A stretch of DNA of 64,000 bases from Bacteroidales bacterium (GCA_017469845.1 JAFUFP010000004.1:29139-93138), one strand, 5' to 3'. Positions 54,176-63,898 are shown, counted from the first letter of the stretch. Numbers and translations are program-made. Notes: generated by a model from the letters alone, not told the origin.

Positions 54176-55414
54176 TTATTTCTCGACCCACAGGAATACC
54201 TTGTCCCCGCGGTGGAGTTTCCGCTCCGATGAGACTGAACATCTCACGCCCTTCGGTGCGGTTTCACAGGGCTCGAAATCTACCCTCATGTCGTCGACAG
54301 TGAATTCTGCCACTCCGGTAGTGTTCCCGATGACCATGAGTTTGTCCCCCTTGTGAAGGTCGTTTGTCTCCACTGAGATTTCGGCGACGCTGATCCTGTC
54401 GAACCAGTTGGTGACTTTCCCGAGATAAATCTTCTTCATCGTCGCTTCGCTTCCATATACCTTGCTCCATTCCCCGAGCCTTGCACCCTGGTAGTATCCG
54501 TCCCAGAATCCCCGGTTGAAAACTTCCGCAAGCCTTCCCTTGAGAGAGGCGGCGAGTTCGGGAGTGTAGTTCCCTTCGCAAACCGCATCTGCGGCTTCAC
54601 GGTAGCATTCGACGGTGTGCTTCACGTACTCGGCGCTTCTTGCCCGTCCTTCTATCTTGAACACCCTTACTCCCGCATCGATGATTTTGTCCATGAACTC
54701 TATCGTGCAGAGGTCCTTGGGCGACATTATGTACTTGTTGTCGATTTCCAGCTCGGTGCCGGTTTCAAGGTCGGTGACCCTGTACCCTCTTCTGCAAAGC
54801 TGGTAGCAGGCCCCTCTGTTTGCTGAAGAATTGTACGTATGGAGACTGAGGTAGCATTTGCCGGAAATGGCCATGCAGAATGCCCCGTGGGCGAACATCT
54901 CTATGCGGACCTGTTTGCCTGAAGGCCCCCTCAGATCTTCTTCGATGATTTTTGAATGGATCTGTTTGACTTGGGAGAGATTCAGCTCCCTGGCGAGAAC
55001 GATTACATCCGCTAACTGCGAGTAGAATTTCAGGGCCTCGTAGTTCGAGATGCTGAGTTGTGTGGAGATGTGCACTTCGAGGCCGATCTGCCTGCAGTAC
55101 ATTATGGCCGCCATGTCCGAAGCTATGATGGCGTCGACGCCGGCCGCCTTTGCCGCATCGAGAGCCCGGTGTGCCGCTTCAATGTCCTCGCCGTATAGGA
55201 CGATGTTCAGGGTCATGTACGTCTTTACGCCCTTTTCCCTGCACAGGCGGACAATCTCGGGGAGATCTTCCGGAGAGAAATTGTTGGCGGAGTGGGATCT
55301 CATGTTGAGATTGCCTATCCCGAAGTATACGGAATTGGCACCACCCTGCAAAGCTGCCTGGAGGCATTCGAAATTCCCCGCGGGGGCCATGATTTCAAGA
55401 TCTTTCTTTTCCAT
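54176..55414 (-). CDS. U32-family protein (TrhP/RlhA-like)
   Basis: A 412-residue protein with the U32 signature IEMFAHGAFCMAISGKCYLS and further cysteines (ANRGACYQLCRRGY) that together bind an Fe-S cluster in characterised members. Although named peptidases, members such as TrhP and RlhA hydroxylate tRNA or rRNA using prephenate. The ATG at 55414 was chosen because the protein then starts EKKDLEIMAPAGNFE, the family norm; the longer frame runs through the terminator of the upstream gene. Confidence 0.9.
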   Translation of the reverse strand: MEKKDLEIMAPAGNFECLQAALQGGANSVYFGIGNLNMRSHSANNFSPEDLPEIVRLCREKGVKTYMTLNIVLYGEDIEAAHRALDAAKAAGVDAIIASDMAAIMYCRQIGLEVHISTQLSISNYEALKFYSQLADVIVLARELNLSQVKQIHSKIIEEDLRGPSGKQVRIEMFAHGAFCMAISGKCYLSLHTYNSSANRGACYQLCRRGYRVTDLETGTELEIDNKYIMSPKDLCTIEFMDKIIDAGVRVFKIEGRARSAEYVKHTVECYREAADAVCEGNYTPELAASLKGRLAEVFNRGFWDGYYQGARLGEWSKVYGSEATMKKIYLGKVTNWFDRISVAEISVETNDLHKGDKLMVIGNTTGVAEFTVDDMRVDFEPCETAPKGVRCSVSSERKLHRGDKVFLWVEK

Positions 55415-55453
55415 CTTATTGTTTGTGACGCCAGATGCGGAGCAAGTGTCCGG

Positions 55454-55498
55454 AAAAAACATCAAGAAGCCGCTCAAATCCTGTGATACGGCTTCTTG
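55454..55498 (-). terminator. Terminator after the prenyl synthase gene
   Basis: Minus-strand CAAGAAGCCG / CGGCTTCTTG perfect 10-bp stem followed by ATGTTTTTT. Confidence 0.85.
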
Positions 55499-55516
55499 CT
55501 TATCTGATGTGAGGTA

Positions 55517-56500
55517 CTATTTCGTTCTTCCTACGAGCTTGTCGGCAAAACGGCGCAGTGTCTCAAGGCGTACTCCGCGGCATACCTTTGCGGCGTGCTC
55601 CATGGCTTCCTCGTTGAGGCGGAGAATCTCGTATTTCGCATCCTCATCCACTCGGAGGGAAGTGTAGAAGTTTCTGACGATGGAGATTTTCTCCCCCTTC
55701 TCTTCTTCCGTTTCCGCTTTCATCTCAAGGGCTGAAAGAAGGGACGCCTTGGTCTGGTCGTCCGCCTTTTCGAGAGCCCTTGTCGTGAGCCAGCACTTCT
55801 TCTGGTTGATGATGTCGCCTCCGATGGGCTTGCCGAAGACTTTCTCATCACCGAAGGCGTCGAGATAGTCGTCCGCCACCTGGAAAGCGAGGCCGAGAGA
55901 ATAACCGTAGTTGTAAAGAGCGTCACAGATATCTTCCGATGCGCCGGCGATAAGCGCTCCCATCTTTGCGGAGCATGCGATGAGGACTCCGGTCTTGAGA
56001 CCGATCATCTTCATGTAATCAGCCATGCTGACCTCTTTCACTTTCTCGAAATCCATATCGAGCTGCTGACCGTCGCATACTTCGGATGCGGTGGTTGAGA
56101 AAAGGTCAAGAACTTTCTCGAGAACTCCGGCTGGAGCTTTAGCCATTCTCTTGTATGAGTCGATGCACATCACATCGCCTGAAAGAATGGCTCCGTCTTC
56201 TCCCCATTTCGTCCATACGGTGGGAACACCTCTACGTAGAGGGGAACGGTCCATTATGTCGTCGTGGATGAGGGTGAAACTGTGGAAAATCTCCAATCCG
56301 GCCGCGGGCTGGAGAACGGTTTCGTCAAAGGTGTCCTTGTACAGGGAGTAGGTCGTCAGACAGAGCTTCGGCCGGATTCTTTTGCCCCCTATCGATATCA
56401 TGTACCTCAGGGGGTCATAGAGGTTCGCGGGCGTTTCTGAGAACTTGAGAGTCGAAAATAGCTGGCTTATTGCAGCATCTATCTTGTTTTCGCTGATCAT
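55517..56500 (-). CDS. ispA: Polyprenyl synthetase, probably short-chain (farnesyl/geranylgeranyl)
   Basis: A 327-residue trans-prenyl diphosphate synthase with HDDIMD near residue 80 followed by SPLRRG, and VADDYLDAFGD near residue 206. A phenylalanine lies five residues before the first aspartate motif (FTLIHDD). A bulky residue there shortens the product, unlike the alanine of the paralogue at 4724-5701. The first motif is DDxxD without the two-residue insert of E. coli-type farnesyl synthases, so geranylgeranyl diphosphate is also possible. It is divergent from rsgA. Confidence 0.85.
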   Translation of the reverse strand: MISENKIDAAISQLFSTLKFSETPANLYDPLRYMISIGGKRIRPKLCLTTYSLYKDTFDETVLQPAAGLEIFHSFTLIHDDIMDRSPLRRGVPTVWTKWGEDGAILSGDVMCIDSYKRMAKAPAGVLEKVLDLFSTTASEVCDGQQLDMDFEKVKEVSMADYMKMIGLKTGVLIACSAKMGALIAGASEDICDALYNYGYSLGLAFQVADDYLDAFGDEKVFGKPIGGDIINQKKCWLTTRALEKADDQTKASLLSALEMKAETEEEKGEKISIVRNFYTSLRVDEDAKYEILRLNEEAMEHAAKVCRGVRLETLRRFADKLVGRTK

Positions 56501-56537
56501 GTCTTTGTATTCGGGTTTTCGGTTTCCACAAATATAC

Positions 56538-56545
56538 TATCTTTG
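56538..56545 (+). promoter_or_regulatory. -7 element of rsgA
   Basis: TATCTTTG followed by C, 31 nt before the start at 56577; TTTT lies 18 nt upstream. Confidence 0.55.
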
Positions 56546-56576
56546 CACGGTATTTCCAATCATAAAAATTCACAGG

Positions 56577-57542
56577 ATGACAATTTCCGGAGAAGCTACG
56601 GTGGTGAAAAATGCGGGCAGCCATTTCATGCTGTCTCCGCTACCCGTGTGGTCTCCTTTCCCTGCAGTTCTCAAGGGCAAGGTCAGACTGAAGGGCGGTG
56701 ATTCCACAAATCCCGTGGCTGTCGGTGATCATGTCAAGTACAGCGCCATTGTACAGGAGGGAGACGATATCCTCACAATTACTCTGGAGAATCCGGCGAC
56801 GATTTCGGAGATCCTTCCACGTGCTAACCACGTCAAGCGCAAGTCCACCAATCTATCCCGTCAGTCCCATGTCATTGCGGCCAACATCGACATGGCATAT
56901 ATAATAGTGTCTCTGTATTTCCCGGAAATCAAACTTCCCTTCCTTGACAGGATACTTGTGACGTGTGAAGTGTACGGCGTTCCCGTCACGATCGTCATGA
57001 ACAAGGTGGACCTTTATAGGGAAGAGGATCCGGAGTACGTCGAAGCTTTCCATAGGATTTACGAAGGGGCGGGCTACCGGGTTTTCGAAACCTCCGTCAA
57101 AACCGGAGAGGGAATAGATGCCCTTCGTGAGGATTGCAAAGACAGGGTGTGCCTTTTCTCGGGGGAGTCCGGTGTGGGCAAATCCTCCCTCATAAAGGCT
57201 TTGGACCCCTCGCTTGATCCCAAGGTCGGTGAAATCTCCGACGTGCATCTTCAGGGAAAGCATACTACGTCTTTGTATGAGATGTACCGTCTCGCTTCAG
57301 GTGGTTTCGTGGTGGACACTCCCGGACTCAGGGGATTCGGGCTTGTGGATCTCAAGAAGGAAGAAATAGCCCTGTATTTCCCTGAGATGCTTGAAGCATC
57401 AAGGGAATGCCGCTTCACACCGTGCACTCATACCCATGAACCGGGCTGCGCAGTGAAGCAGGCGGTCGAAGAAGGGAGAATAAGCCCGGAGAGATATTCT
57501 TCATATCTGGGTATGCTGGAAGAAGACACCAAGTTCAGATAG
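56577..57542 (+). CDS. rsgA: Ribosome small-subunit GTPase RsgA
   Basis: This circularly permuted GTPase checks maturation of the 30S subunit. The order of motifs is permuted as expected: MNKVDLY (G4) near residue 140, then GESGVGKSSLIKAL (P-loop) near 200 and DTPGLRGFG (G3). The N-terminal OB domain and the C-terminal zinc knuckle (CRFTPCTHTHEPGC) are present. The start at 56577 fits the promoter; an earlier in-frame ATG at 56445 lies inside the divergent ispA gene. It precedes the MATE gene by 7 nt. Confidence 0.95.
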   Translation: MTISGEATVVKNAGSHFMLSPLPVWSPFPAVLKGKVRLKGGDSTNPVAVGDHVKYSAIVQEGDDILTITLENPATISEILPRANHVKRKSTNLSRQSHVIAANIDMAYIIVSLYFPEIKLPFLDRILVTCEVYGVPVTIVMNKVDLYREEDPEYVEAFHRIYEGAGYRVFETSVKTGEGIDALREDCKDRVCLFSGESGVGKSSLIKALDPSLDPKVGEISDVHLQGKHTTSLYEMYRLASGGFVVDTPGLRGFGLVDLKKEEIALYFPEMLEASRECRFTPCTHTHEPGCAVKQAVEEGRISPERYSSYLGMLEEDTKFR

Positions 57543-57549
57543 TAATCCT

Positions 57550-58929
57550 ATGGCCAAAGATGGACTCAACAGGGACATCCTGTCCCTTGCCGGGCCCAGT
57601 ATCCTGGCGAATATCACCGTGCCCATTGTCGGGATGGTGGATATTGCCGTGGCCGGCCATATGCCATTGGGTGAAGCTGCTACCCTTATCGGAGGGATTT
57701 CCATAGGGACCATGCTTTTCGACCTGCTGTATTGGAACTTCGGATTCCTCAGGGTCGGAACCGGCGGACTCACCGCCCAGGCATATGGAAGGGGAGACAA
57801 GGCGGAGATGGCCTCGACGCTTTGCAGGGGAGTGGGCCTTTCCATGGTGATCGCCGCCGTAATTCTCATTCTTCAGGTCCCTTTCGTGAAGTTGGCGATG
57901 CTGATGGTCGACAGCTCCGAGGAGGTGAGGTCTCTTGCCTTGGAATATTTCCACATAAGAGTTTGGGCGGCCCCGGCGACCCTTTCCCTGATGGCGATAA
58001 AGGGTTGGTTCATAGGGATGCAGGATACTGTGAGTTCGATGTTCACCGACCTTGTCGTCAATGGGGTCAATATAGCCGGAAGCATCATTCTGGCCCTTGG
58101 TGTAGGCTCTTTTGAGGGGCTGGGTTTTCCGGGAATTTCTCTGGGGACCGTGATAGCGCAATATAGCGGACTCCTGTTTGCTTTCGTTGTCATTGCCTTC
58201 AAATACGGGAGAGATATCTTCCCCGGTTATACACCCGTCAAGATTGTTTCCTCTTTTTCAGGAGGGCAGATCGGACGTTTCTTCGTTGTCAACACGGATC
58301 TTTTCATAAGAAGCATCTGTCTCGTGGCGGTGTATGTCGGTTTCACATCGATATCCGCCAAGTTCGGGGATTTGCTCCTTTCGACTGGAGCGATAATGAT
58401 GAAACTTCTGCTCCTTTTCTCATACTTTACCGACGGTTTCGCTTTCGCCGGAGAAGCTCTTGTGGGCAAATATATCGGGATGAAAGACATTCACAGTACC
58501 AGAAGGACGGTGGGGAAGGTCTTCATATGGAGCATGTCCATCGGCATGTCGTTCATCTTGATCTATCTTCTTTGCGGAACACCTATCGTAAAGGTGCTCA
58601 CTTCCGATGCCGATGTCGTTGAATCATGCCGTCAGTTCTTCGTTTGGCTGCTTCCGATGCCTCTTATCGGATGCGCTGCCTTCACTTGGGACGGGATATA
58701 TGTGGGAGCGACGGCTTCGAAGGAAATGAGGGATTCCACAATTTGGTGCATGGTGGGTTTCTTCGCCTCGTGGTTCATCATGGACGCCATTTTCGGCGGT
58801 CCGGATGCTGATCCCGCTTTCAGGCTGAACCTTCTTTTGGGCGCGTATTTCGTCCACCTTTTCATAAGGGCTCTTTATCAGACCGTCCTGTACAAAAAAG
58901 CTATTCTCAGTAGGCCATTCGAGGTGTGA
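57550..58929 (+). CDS. MATE-family efflux transporter
   Basis: A 459-residue inner-membrane protein with about 12 hydrophobic segments in two similar halves, of the DinF-like branch of multidrug and toxic compound extrusion transporters. The N-terminal LSLAGPSILANITVPIVGMVDIAVAG matches the first conserved MATE helix, where a polar or acidic residue in the helix contributes to cation coupling. It is 7 nt after rsgA and probably co-transcribed. The substrate is unknown. Confidence 0.92.
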   Translation: MAKDGLNRDILSLAGPSILANITVPIVGMVDIAVAGHMPLGEAATLIGGISIGTMLFDLLYWNFGFLRVGTGGLTAQAYGRGDKAEMASTLCRGVGLSMVIAAVILILQVPFVKLAMLMVDSSEEVRSLALEYFHIRVWAAPATLSLMAIKGWFIGMQDTVSSMFTDLVVNGVNIAGSIILALGVGSFEGLGFPGISLGTVIAQYSGLLFAFVVIAFKYGRDIFPGYTPVKIVSSFSGGQIGRFFVVNTDLFIRSICLVAVYVGFTSISAKFGDLLLSTGAIMMKLLLLFSYFTDGFAFAGEALVGKYIGMKDIHSTRRTVGKVFIWSMSIGMSFILIYLLCGTPIVKVLTSDADVVESCRQFFVWLLPMPLIGCAAFTWDGIYVGATASKEMRDSTIWCMVGFFASWFIMDAIFGGPDADPAFRLNLLLGAYFVHLFIRALYQTVLYKKAILSRPFEV

Positions 58930-59111
58930 TTTTTTTAGGTTGATTGGCCCAATTATTCGTTCTTTAGGACGGAGTGGCGGTGAAATAATGATCAAATTGT
59001 CTAAGGGGTGTTGCTCCGAGTTGATTTTTTTTAAAATTCGCTCGGATAATACTCTGAATGAAAAACTTGAATAGTGTCAAGTTGTTATGCTTATATTTTT
59101 ATAGTCGAGTC

Positions 59112-60377
59112 ATGAAACTGAATCTTCTTCCGGCCATATCGACAGTTGTTCTTCTGTCAATGGCATTCCCCTCGTGTGACAATTCCGCGGAAAGTCCCTA
59201 TATCAACGAGATCGAACTTGAAACTCATCAATATGAGATTACTGAGGATCTGACAAGGTTCACGTTGGCGATTATGCAGTCGGTCGATTCGAATAATCCG
59301 GAAGGAAGCTGGATGTTTTCACCTTTCGGGGTTGCTTCATCTTTGGCTCTTATCAACAATTTCGCAGATGAGGAGGCATCAAAGGAGATAAAGGAAGTCC
59401 TTGGCCTATCAGATTGGACGACGGAAGAAATCAACGGGTATTTTTCAGTAATGATAGACGGCCTGTCGCAATATGGGGTGGGCAGCACTCTCAAAATGGG
59501 CAGCTACCTTTCTATGCCAAATTCACAATCCTTGGATCCAAGTAGGCTTAAAACGCTAACAGAATCTTATAACCTGTCTGATCATTCATTTGCCGGTGGG
59601 GGTTCTGATGCGCTTCTTTCTTCGATCAATGAATGGTCAAAGGAGAAGATTTCGGGGAATTTGTCTTCCCCTGTGAAAAGGACAGACCTCATTTCGGACG
59701 GAGGAGTTGTATTCTCAAGCGGCTTTTCATACGAAGGAAAATGGAGATACCGGTTCGACCCTAAAGAAACAACTAAACAAATGTTCTTGAAACAAGACAG
59801 GACTCTCGTTGAGGTGGACATGATGAAACGCTCTTATGTTAAGCCCTACCCTAATGTGTTTATCCCTGTCGCAGGAGATGAGTTCGGTCAATTGGGGAAG
59901 GGAACGTACATATTTTCAGTATATTATCCAGGGAAAGCAGATGCAGGCGTTGATCCTCTTTTCAAGAATTTCCAGGAATTTATGGACGCTGCTTTGAGTG
60001 AAGGGGGTGAAGACTGGTATCCTATTTTGTTCGGAGGATTTAACCCATCTGAAATCGAATATTGGATTCCCAAATTCCAGACAGCTTCGAAGGCGATCGA
60101 TATGAAAACCAGCCTTAAGGATATCGGTGTCGGGAAAATCTTTTCAGACGGGATTACCCTTTCCGGCGGTGCAAAGACGAACATCGGTTCTTTCCTTGAT
60201 GTAGGATATTTCAGGACGGCCGAGGATGGGTATGGAAGCCTGGATGGCTATGACGGAATGTATACGTACCGTTTCATCAGCAAAGATCTTTTCAAGGCAG
60301 ATAGTACTTTCTATTATTTCTTGTACTTGCCTTCCCCGGGCATTTTCCTGATGGCCGGGAAATATGACGGAGACTGA
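59112..60377 (+). CDS. Serpin-like lipoprotein with degenerate reactive loop
   Basis: A 421-residue lipoprotein (lipobox FPSC). It shows serpin landmarks: RFTLAIMQSV, NPEGSWMFSPFGVASSLALI, a basic SSPVKRTD region, EIEYWIPKFQTASKAIDMKT, LKDIGVGKIFSDG, and the C-terminal FYYFLYLPSPGIFLMAGKY. Inhibitory serpins carry an E-E-G-T-E-A-A-A-A hinge before the reactive loop; here it reads AEDGYGSLDGYDG, without the small residues needed for loop insertion. It may therefore be non-inhibitory, or inhibit by another route. Bacterial serpins (for example miropin) guard against host or self proteases. Base composition is AT-richer than that of rsgA. Confidence 0.75.
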   Translation: MKLNLLPAISTVVLLSMAFPSCDNSAESPYINEIELETHQYEITEDLTRFTLAIMQSVDSNNPEGSWMFSPFGVASSLALINNFADEEASKEIKEVLGLSDWTTEEINGYFSVMIDGLSQYGVGSTLKMGSYLSMPNSQSLDPSRLKTLTESYNLSDHSFAGGGSDALLSSINEWSKEKISGNLSSPVKRTDLISDGGVVFSSGFSYEGKWRYRFDPKETTKQMFLKQDRTLVEVDMMKRSYVKPYPNVFIPVAGDEFGQLGKGTYIFSVYYPGKADAGVDPLFKNFQEFMDAALSEGGEDWYPILFGGFNPSEIEYWIPKFQTASKAIDMKTSLKDIGVGKIFSDGITLSGGAKTNIGSFLDVGYFRTAEDGYGSLDGYDGMYTYRFISKDLFKADSTFYYFLYLPSPGIFLMAGKYDGD

Positions 60378-60383
60378 AAAATC

Positions 60384-60418
60384 AAGAGGATGGTCAGGGA
60401 AATCGACCATCCTCTTTT
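60384..60418. terminator. Bidirectional terminator between the serpin and EF-hand genes
   Basis: Perfect 12-bp stem AAGAGGATGGTC / GACCATCCTCTT with T-rich sequence on both strands. Confidence 0.85.
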
Positions 60419-60467
60419 CATAAAGCGTTCCGGAAGTCCCGGATAATTGTATACCTGTTTGTCGAGT

Positions 60468-62717
60468 CTACTCGGGAACAACTTCTGTCTGAGGAGCGCT
60501 TTCCGTAGAGGCTGGAATTTCTGCGTCCGGAGCCGCGGCAGCGGGAGCCTCTTCGACTGCTTCCACCTTTTCCTTATGGAAAGGGAGACCGATGCAGGAA
60601 AGTCTGTCAGTGAAGTACAGGAAGCCGCAACCGAGAACAATCAGGCATACAAGACACCAGATGAATCTCTTGAGGTTTGCCTTTTTCCTTGCCGCAGGGT
60701 CTACTGAAGTGAGTTTCGGGTACTTGACAAGGCTGGTAAGGGTAGCGCCGAACTTCGTGCCTACAAGGGCGGCGGCATTGATGGCCCAGCCGTTTGCGTT
60801 GAGCATGGGACCGAGGTCGCGCTTACGGAGTTTCCTCCATGCGATGAACACGGACGGCAGGGAGATTACCAGCATCAGACCGATGATGAGGACAATCCAT
60901 TGCCACCAGGTCAAGGATTTAAGGACGGCGAGAATAGCGGTCAGTACACCGCCTACAGCGGCGACTGCTATGGTGATGCCGGCTATCTTGCCCACATCGA
61001 AAGGAGCTGCCTTGGTCGCGGTGTTCACTCCGTCAGCAGGTTTGCTGGTCGCACTATCCGTAATGGTTGACAGAGTCCCCTCACCCTTGGCGGCTTTTTC
61101 AGAAGCGGACTTGCCTATCTTGTCTGAAATAAATCTTGCCGCTTTCTTGTAGGGGGACCAGAATGCCTGACGTAGGCTGATCGGGTTCTCCACGATGCTG
61201 GTCACGGTTGCGTTCCAGTCATTTCCTTCACGGTCATAGAAGACCGCGTTTTTGCCGGGACGGAGACCGTCCACATCACCGTCGGTGAGGACGGCTGCAA
61301 TGTTCATTGTGGCGTTCTTTACTTTGGATGAGCAGGCGCAGTAAAGGATGTACATTCCGCTGAGGTCCGCCATTCCGGCATGTTTGCCCATATCCTCAAC
61401 TTTTATACAAAGGTCAGTAGACCTCTGGTCAATGTATAGCCTTCCTGCTTGGAAGATTGATTTCTGGTCGGGGGCATAGAAATCGGACAGAACCACGTAG
61501 TTGTTCAGGAAACGGTAGAAGTTCTTGTACAGTCTCATGAATTTGTCCACAGCCTCGATCGAGAGAGCCTCTTCTTCGAGAGCCTTGTCCTTGTCGACGA
61601 GAGCGAGGAGGTCCGCCTTGCGGTCTTCCTTGAGGATCTTCTTGATTTCTTCGTCTCCGAGGGACTCGACTTCAGCGCCCTTCTTTGCACCGACCCATGC
61701 GGTGTAGGGGCCGAACTTGCCGAGTATCGCGTTCCACTGTGCTTCGGTGATTCCGTCAGCATCGGGGAAGTCGATATCGAGGACAGCTGCCTTCAAAGCG
61801 TCAAACGCACCCTGCCAAGCGGGGTTGATTCCACCCTTTAGGGGGATTACGGCGTCTTTTGTGGGGCGTGCCAAGGGATATTTGGCGATTTCTTCGGCTT
61901 TGAGGGAGAGGTTCTCTCCGCTGATTTCACCGATCTTGTCGGCGGATACGTCGACAGCTCCTGAGACCGCGTCATCGAAGGCGATGAGTTTGCACCTCAT
62001 GAAGAAATCGGCGATTTTGTCCTTCAGCGCATCGCAGGCTGCAAGAGCGGCTGCAGTGTTGTCGCCATAAGGGAAAATATTGTCCTTGTCAGCGGCTGCC
62101 GCCTCCTTCCATGCGTCGAAATCAGCGCAGGCGGTATAAAAAGCCTCGATGTTGTCCGCGGTAACTCCGTCCACTCCGCTCCTGTCCATCGATTTGCCGA
62201 TCTTTTCGGTGATGGTGGTGATGAGTGCGGCGAGGGCCTCGTCCGCCTCGGCTGATGCAGGGGTGATGATTCCGTCCCCGTTGAAGATGGAGTTCGCGAA
62301 AATCTTCACGTTGTCCGAAGTGTCCTCCAGAGAAATGGAGTCTTTCTCGAGACCGAGATTTGCGAGTATCTGTTTGGCGGAACCGAGAAGTTTGCTTCCG
62401 TTGGGATCTTCGGTGTTGAATTCCGAAAGAGCTATCGAATCCTCGCCTTTCAGAAGAAGGTCTGGATTTTTGAGGATACCGGTAAGCCACTGAGCCGTAG
62501 AGATTACCTCATCTACACGGATGGTGCCGTCACCGTTTCCGTCTATGAGGGCAAGGGTTTTGGGGTCGAACTCCAGCCCTTTTACGGGGCAGCTGAGAAC
62601 GGTCCACATCTTGCGGTCCAGTTCGCCCAGGTGGGCGATGTCCGCACCGGAGTCAATCTTCACACGTACGGCTCCGCCGACGGAAGTGAATTTCCAGTTG
62701 TAACCAGTTTTGTCCAT
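60468..62717 (-). CDS. Large EF-hand membrane protein of unknown function
   Basis: A 749-residue protein without a signal peptide. Near the N-terminus is a textbook calcium-binding EF-hand loop at residues 59-70 (DGNGDGTIRVDE), and near residue 160 a half-site-like FNGDGIIT. The central 400 residues are helical and Ala/Asp-rich. Near the C-terminus are three hydrophobic segments (GITIAVAAVGGVLTAILAV, WIVLIIGLMLVISLPSVFI and FIWCLVCLIVLGCGFLYF), followed by a Glu/Ala/Pro-rich tail. I do not recognise a named family. The ATG at 62717 was chosen because the sequence upstream in frame is short and near the promoter. Confidence 0.7.
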   Translation of the reverse strand: MDKTGYNWKFTSVGGAVRVKIDSGADIAHLGELDRKMWTVLSCPVKGLEFDPKTLALIDGNGDGTIRVDEVISTAQWLTGILKNPDLLLKGEDSIALSEFNTEDPNGSKLLGSAKQILANLGLEKDSISLEDTSDNVKIFANSIFNGDGIITPASAEADEALAALITTITEKIGKSMDRSGVDGVTADNIEAFYTACADFDAWKEAAAADKDNIFPYGDNTAAALAACDALKDKIADFFMRCKLIAFDDAVSGAVDVSADKIGEISGENLSLKAEEIAKYPLARPTKDAVIPLKGGINPAWQGAFDALKAAVLDIDFPDADGITEAQWNAILGKFGPYTAWVGAKKGAEVESLGDEEIKKILKEDRKADLLALVDKDKALEEEALSIEAVDKFMRLYKNFYRFLNNYVVLSDFYAPDQKSIFQAGRLYIDQRSTDLCIKVEDMGKHAGMADLSGMYILYCACSSKVKNATMNIAAVLTDGDVDGLRPGKNAVFYDREGNDWNATVTSIVENPISLRQAFWSPYKKAARFISDKIGKSASEKAAKGEGTLSTITDSATSKPADGVNTATKAAPFDVGKIAGITIAVAAVGGVLTAILAVLKSLTWWQWIVLIIGLMLVISLPSVFIAWRKLRKRDLGPMLNANGWAINAAALVGTKFGATLTSLVKYPKLTSVDPAARKKANLKRFIWCLVCLIVLGCGFLYFTDRLSCIGLPFHKEKVEAVEEAPAAAAPDAEIPASTESAPQTEVVPE

Positions 62718-62800
62718 ATGAAAAGAATTGTTTGAATTGTGAATACACGTCAAAAGCGTCGTCGGTTTGCCTCAAGGATCGGTACAAACCCGCACATATG

Positions 62801-62808
62801 CAAACTTA
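62801..62808 (-). promoter_or_regulatory. -7 element of the EF-hand gene
   Basis: Minus-strand TAAGTTTG followed by C, about 84 nt before the start; no clear -33. Confidence 0.45.
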
Positions 62809-62834
62809 ATTAAAAAAATCAATAAATGGCACTG

Positions 62835-62945
62835 TCATTCATCAAAAACGATGACCTTTCTCATAGTGAACAAATCTTTGTATATGGAAATACCGGATAG
62901 CGAGGCATCGTAGATGCTCACTTTTCTGTTTGCAGACCCTGTTAT
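62835..62945 (-). pseudogene. Unassigned minus-strand coding-like tail
   Basis: Downstream of the YwqK-like gene, another minus frame is open for about 36 codons and ends at 62835. It reads protein-like (NRKVSIYDASLSGISIY ... KVIVFDE) but has no start codon with a plausible context. It may be the remnant of a gene end left by rearrangement. Confidence 0.25.
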
Positions 62946-62950
62946 CAGTG

Positions 62951-63898
62951 TCAGTGACGTCCATCGGGATAATTTCGGATGGTTACCTTACCCTCCTCAT
63001 CATAATACTTCCATTCTCCACAATCCCAGTAATCTGTTAACATATCAGCGTTCTTTTCCCAAACCGTAAATCCCTCTGACTTTATCAATCCATTTGGATG
63101 GAAGTCCTTGTAATATGCTTTGTAGTATGGAAGTATTACGGATCCATCCGGCTTCTTTACTTTGTAGGTTGTGTTGATGCTGCAGAAATACATCATCAAT
63201 ATGGTGCCTGGAGTACCTAACGTGCTGTCGGGAACTCCGGTATTGAAAAAGATGATTACCTTTGGGTCTCCATTGATGGAATAGTCAATCCAATCCAGAG
63301 TATTTGTGGACAATCTGACCGAGAAAGAAAGGCCATCTCTATTCCCGTTCTTATAGTACGTGTAGATAGTATGGTCAGGAACTGTTGAATAGTCTATCCA
63401 TAAGCCGTCCTTCAGCCCTTTGTGATCGTACCGGTTGATTTCCATCCCGAAGTCAAACATGCCTCCTGCATCTTGTCCAAGAGTGTCGGTTACGGAAACG
63501 ATTGAACTATCTTCTATATCCTCCCATTCTTCATCAAATGAGCCGCTTTCGTCAATCGTAACACGGACATTAGAAACTTTTACATTTCCTTCCTTATCGT
63601 ATGATTTCCGCACACCACTATGAAAAGAATCTATCTCAGGGCTCCAACCTTTATCCCAAACCAGATAACCTTCAGATGATACTTGTCCATCGGGGTAGAA
63701 AGATTTCTCATATGACTTATAATAAGGCCTTTGAAGTGATCCGTCATGTTTATGAAAATAGAACTCTTTATTGATGCTGCTGAAAGAGATATAATCAAGT
63801 TTTCCTGGTACATCTTCTCTGGACATTACTCCACTGGATACAGATACTGATGAAATAATATTAATGCTGTCCGGTAAAAATTGAGGACCGGCATCTCG
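62951..63898 (-). pseudogene. YwqK-like (MORN-type repeat) protein, 5' truncated
   Basis: About 290 residues from the ATG at 63826, made of two long homologous halves. Each contains a SSI/CSI start, a PYYK-YxKxFxPxG block and a YDxEG end (unit 1 PYYKSYEKSFYPDG, unit 2 PYYKAYYKDFHPNG). These are MORN/YwqK-type repeats found in antitoxin-like and surface proteins. Similarity between the two halves extends upstream of the ATG into codons at about 63827-63870, so the true start lies further upstream. No start codon or signal peptide occurs before the stop at 63923-63925. The gene therefore looks cut at its 5' end. Confidence 0.5.

Noticed and set aside
59031..59045. Possible -7 element for the serpin gene (TAAAATTCG)
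   Set aside because: The spacing between TA and the TTTG-like part is wrong, and no -33 element is present.
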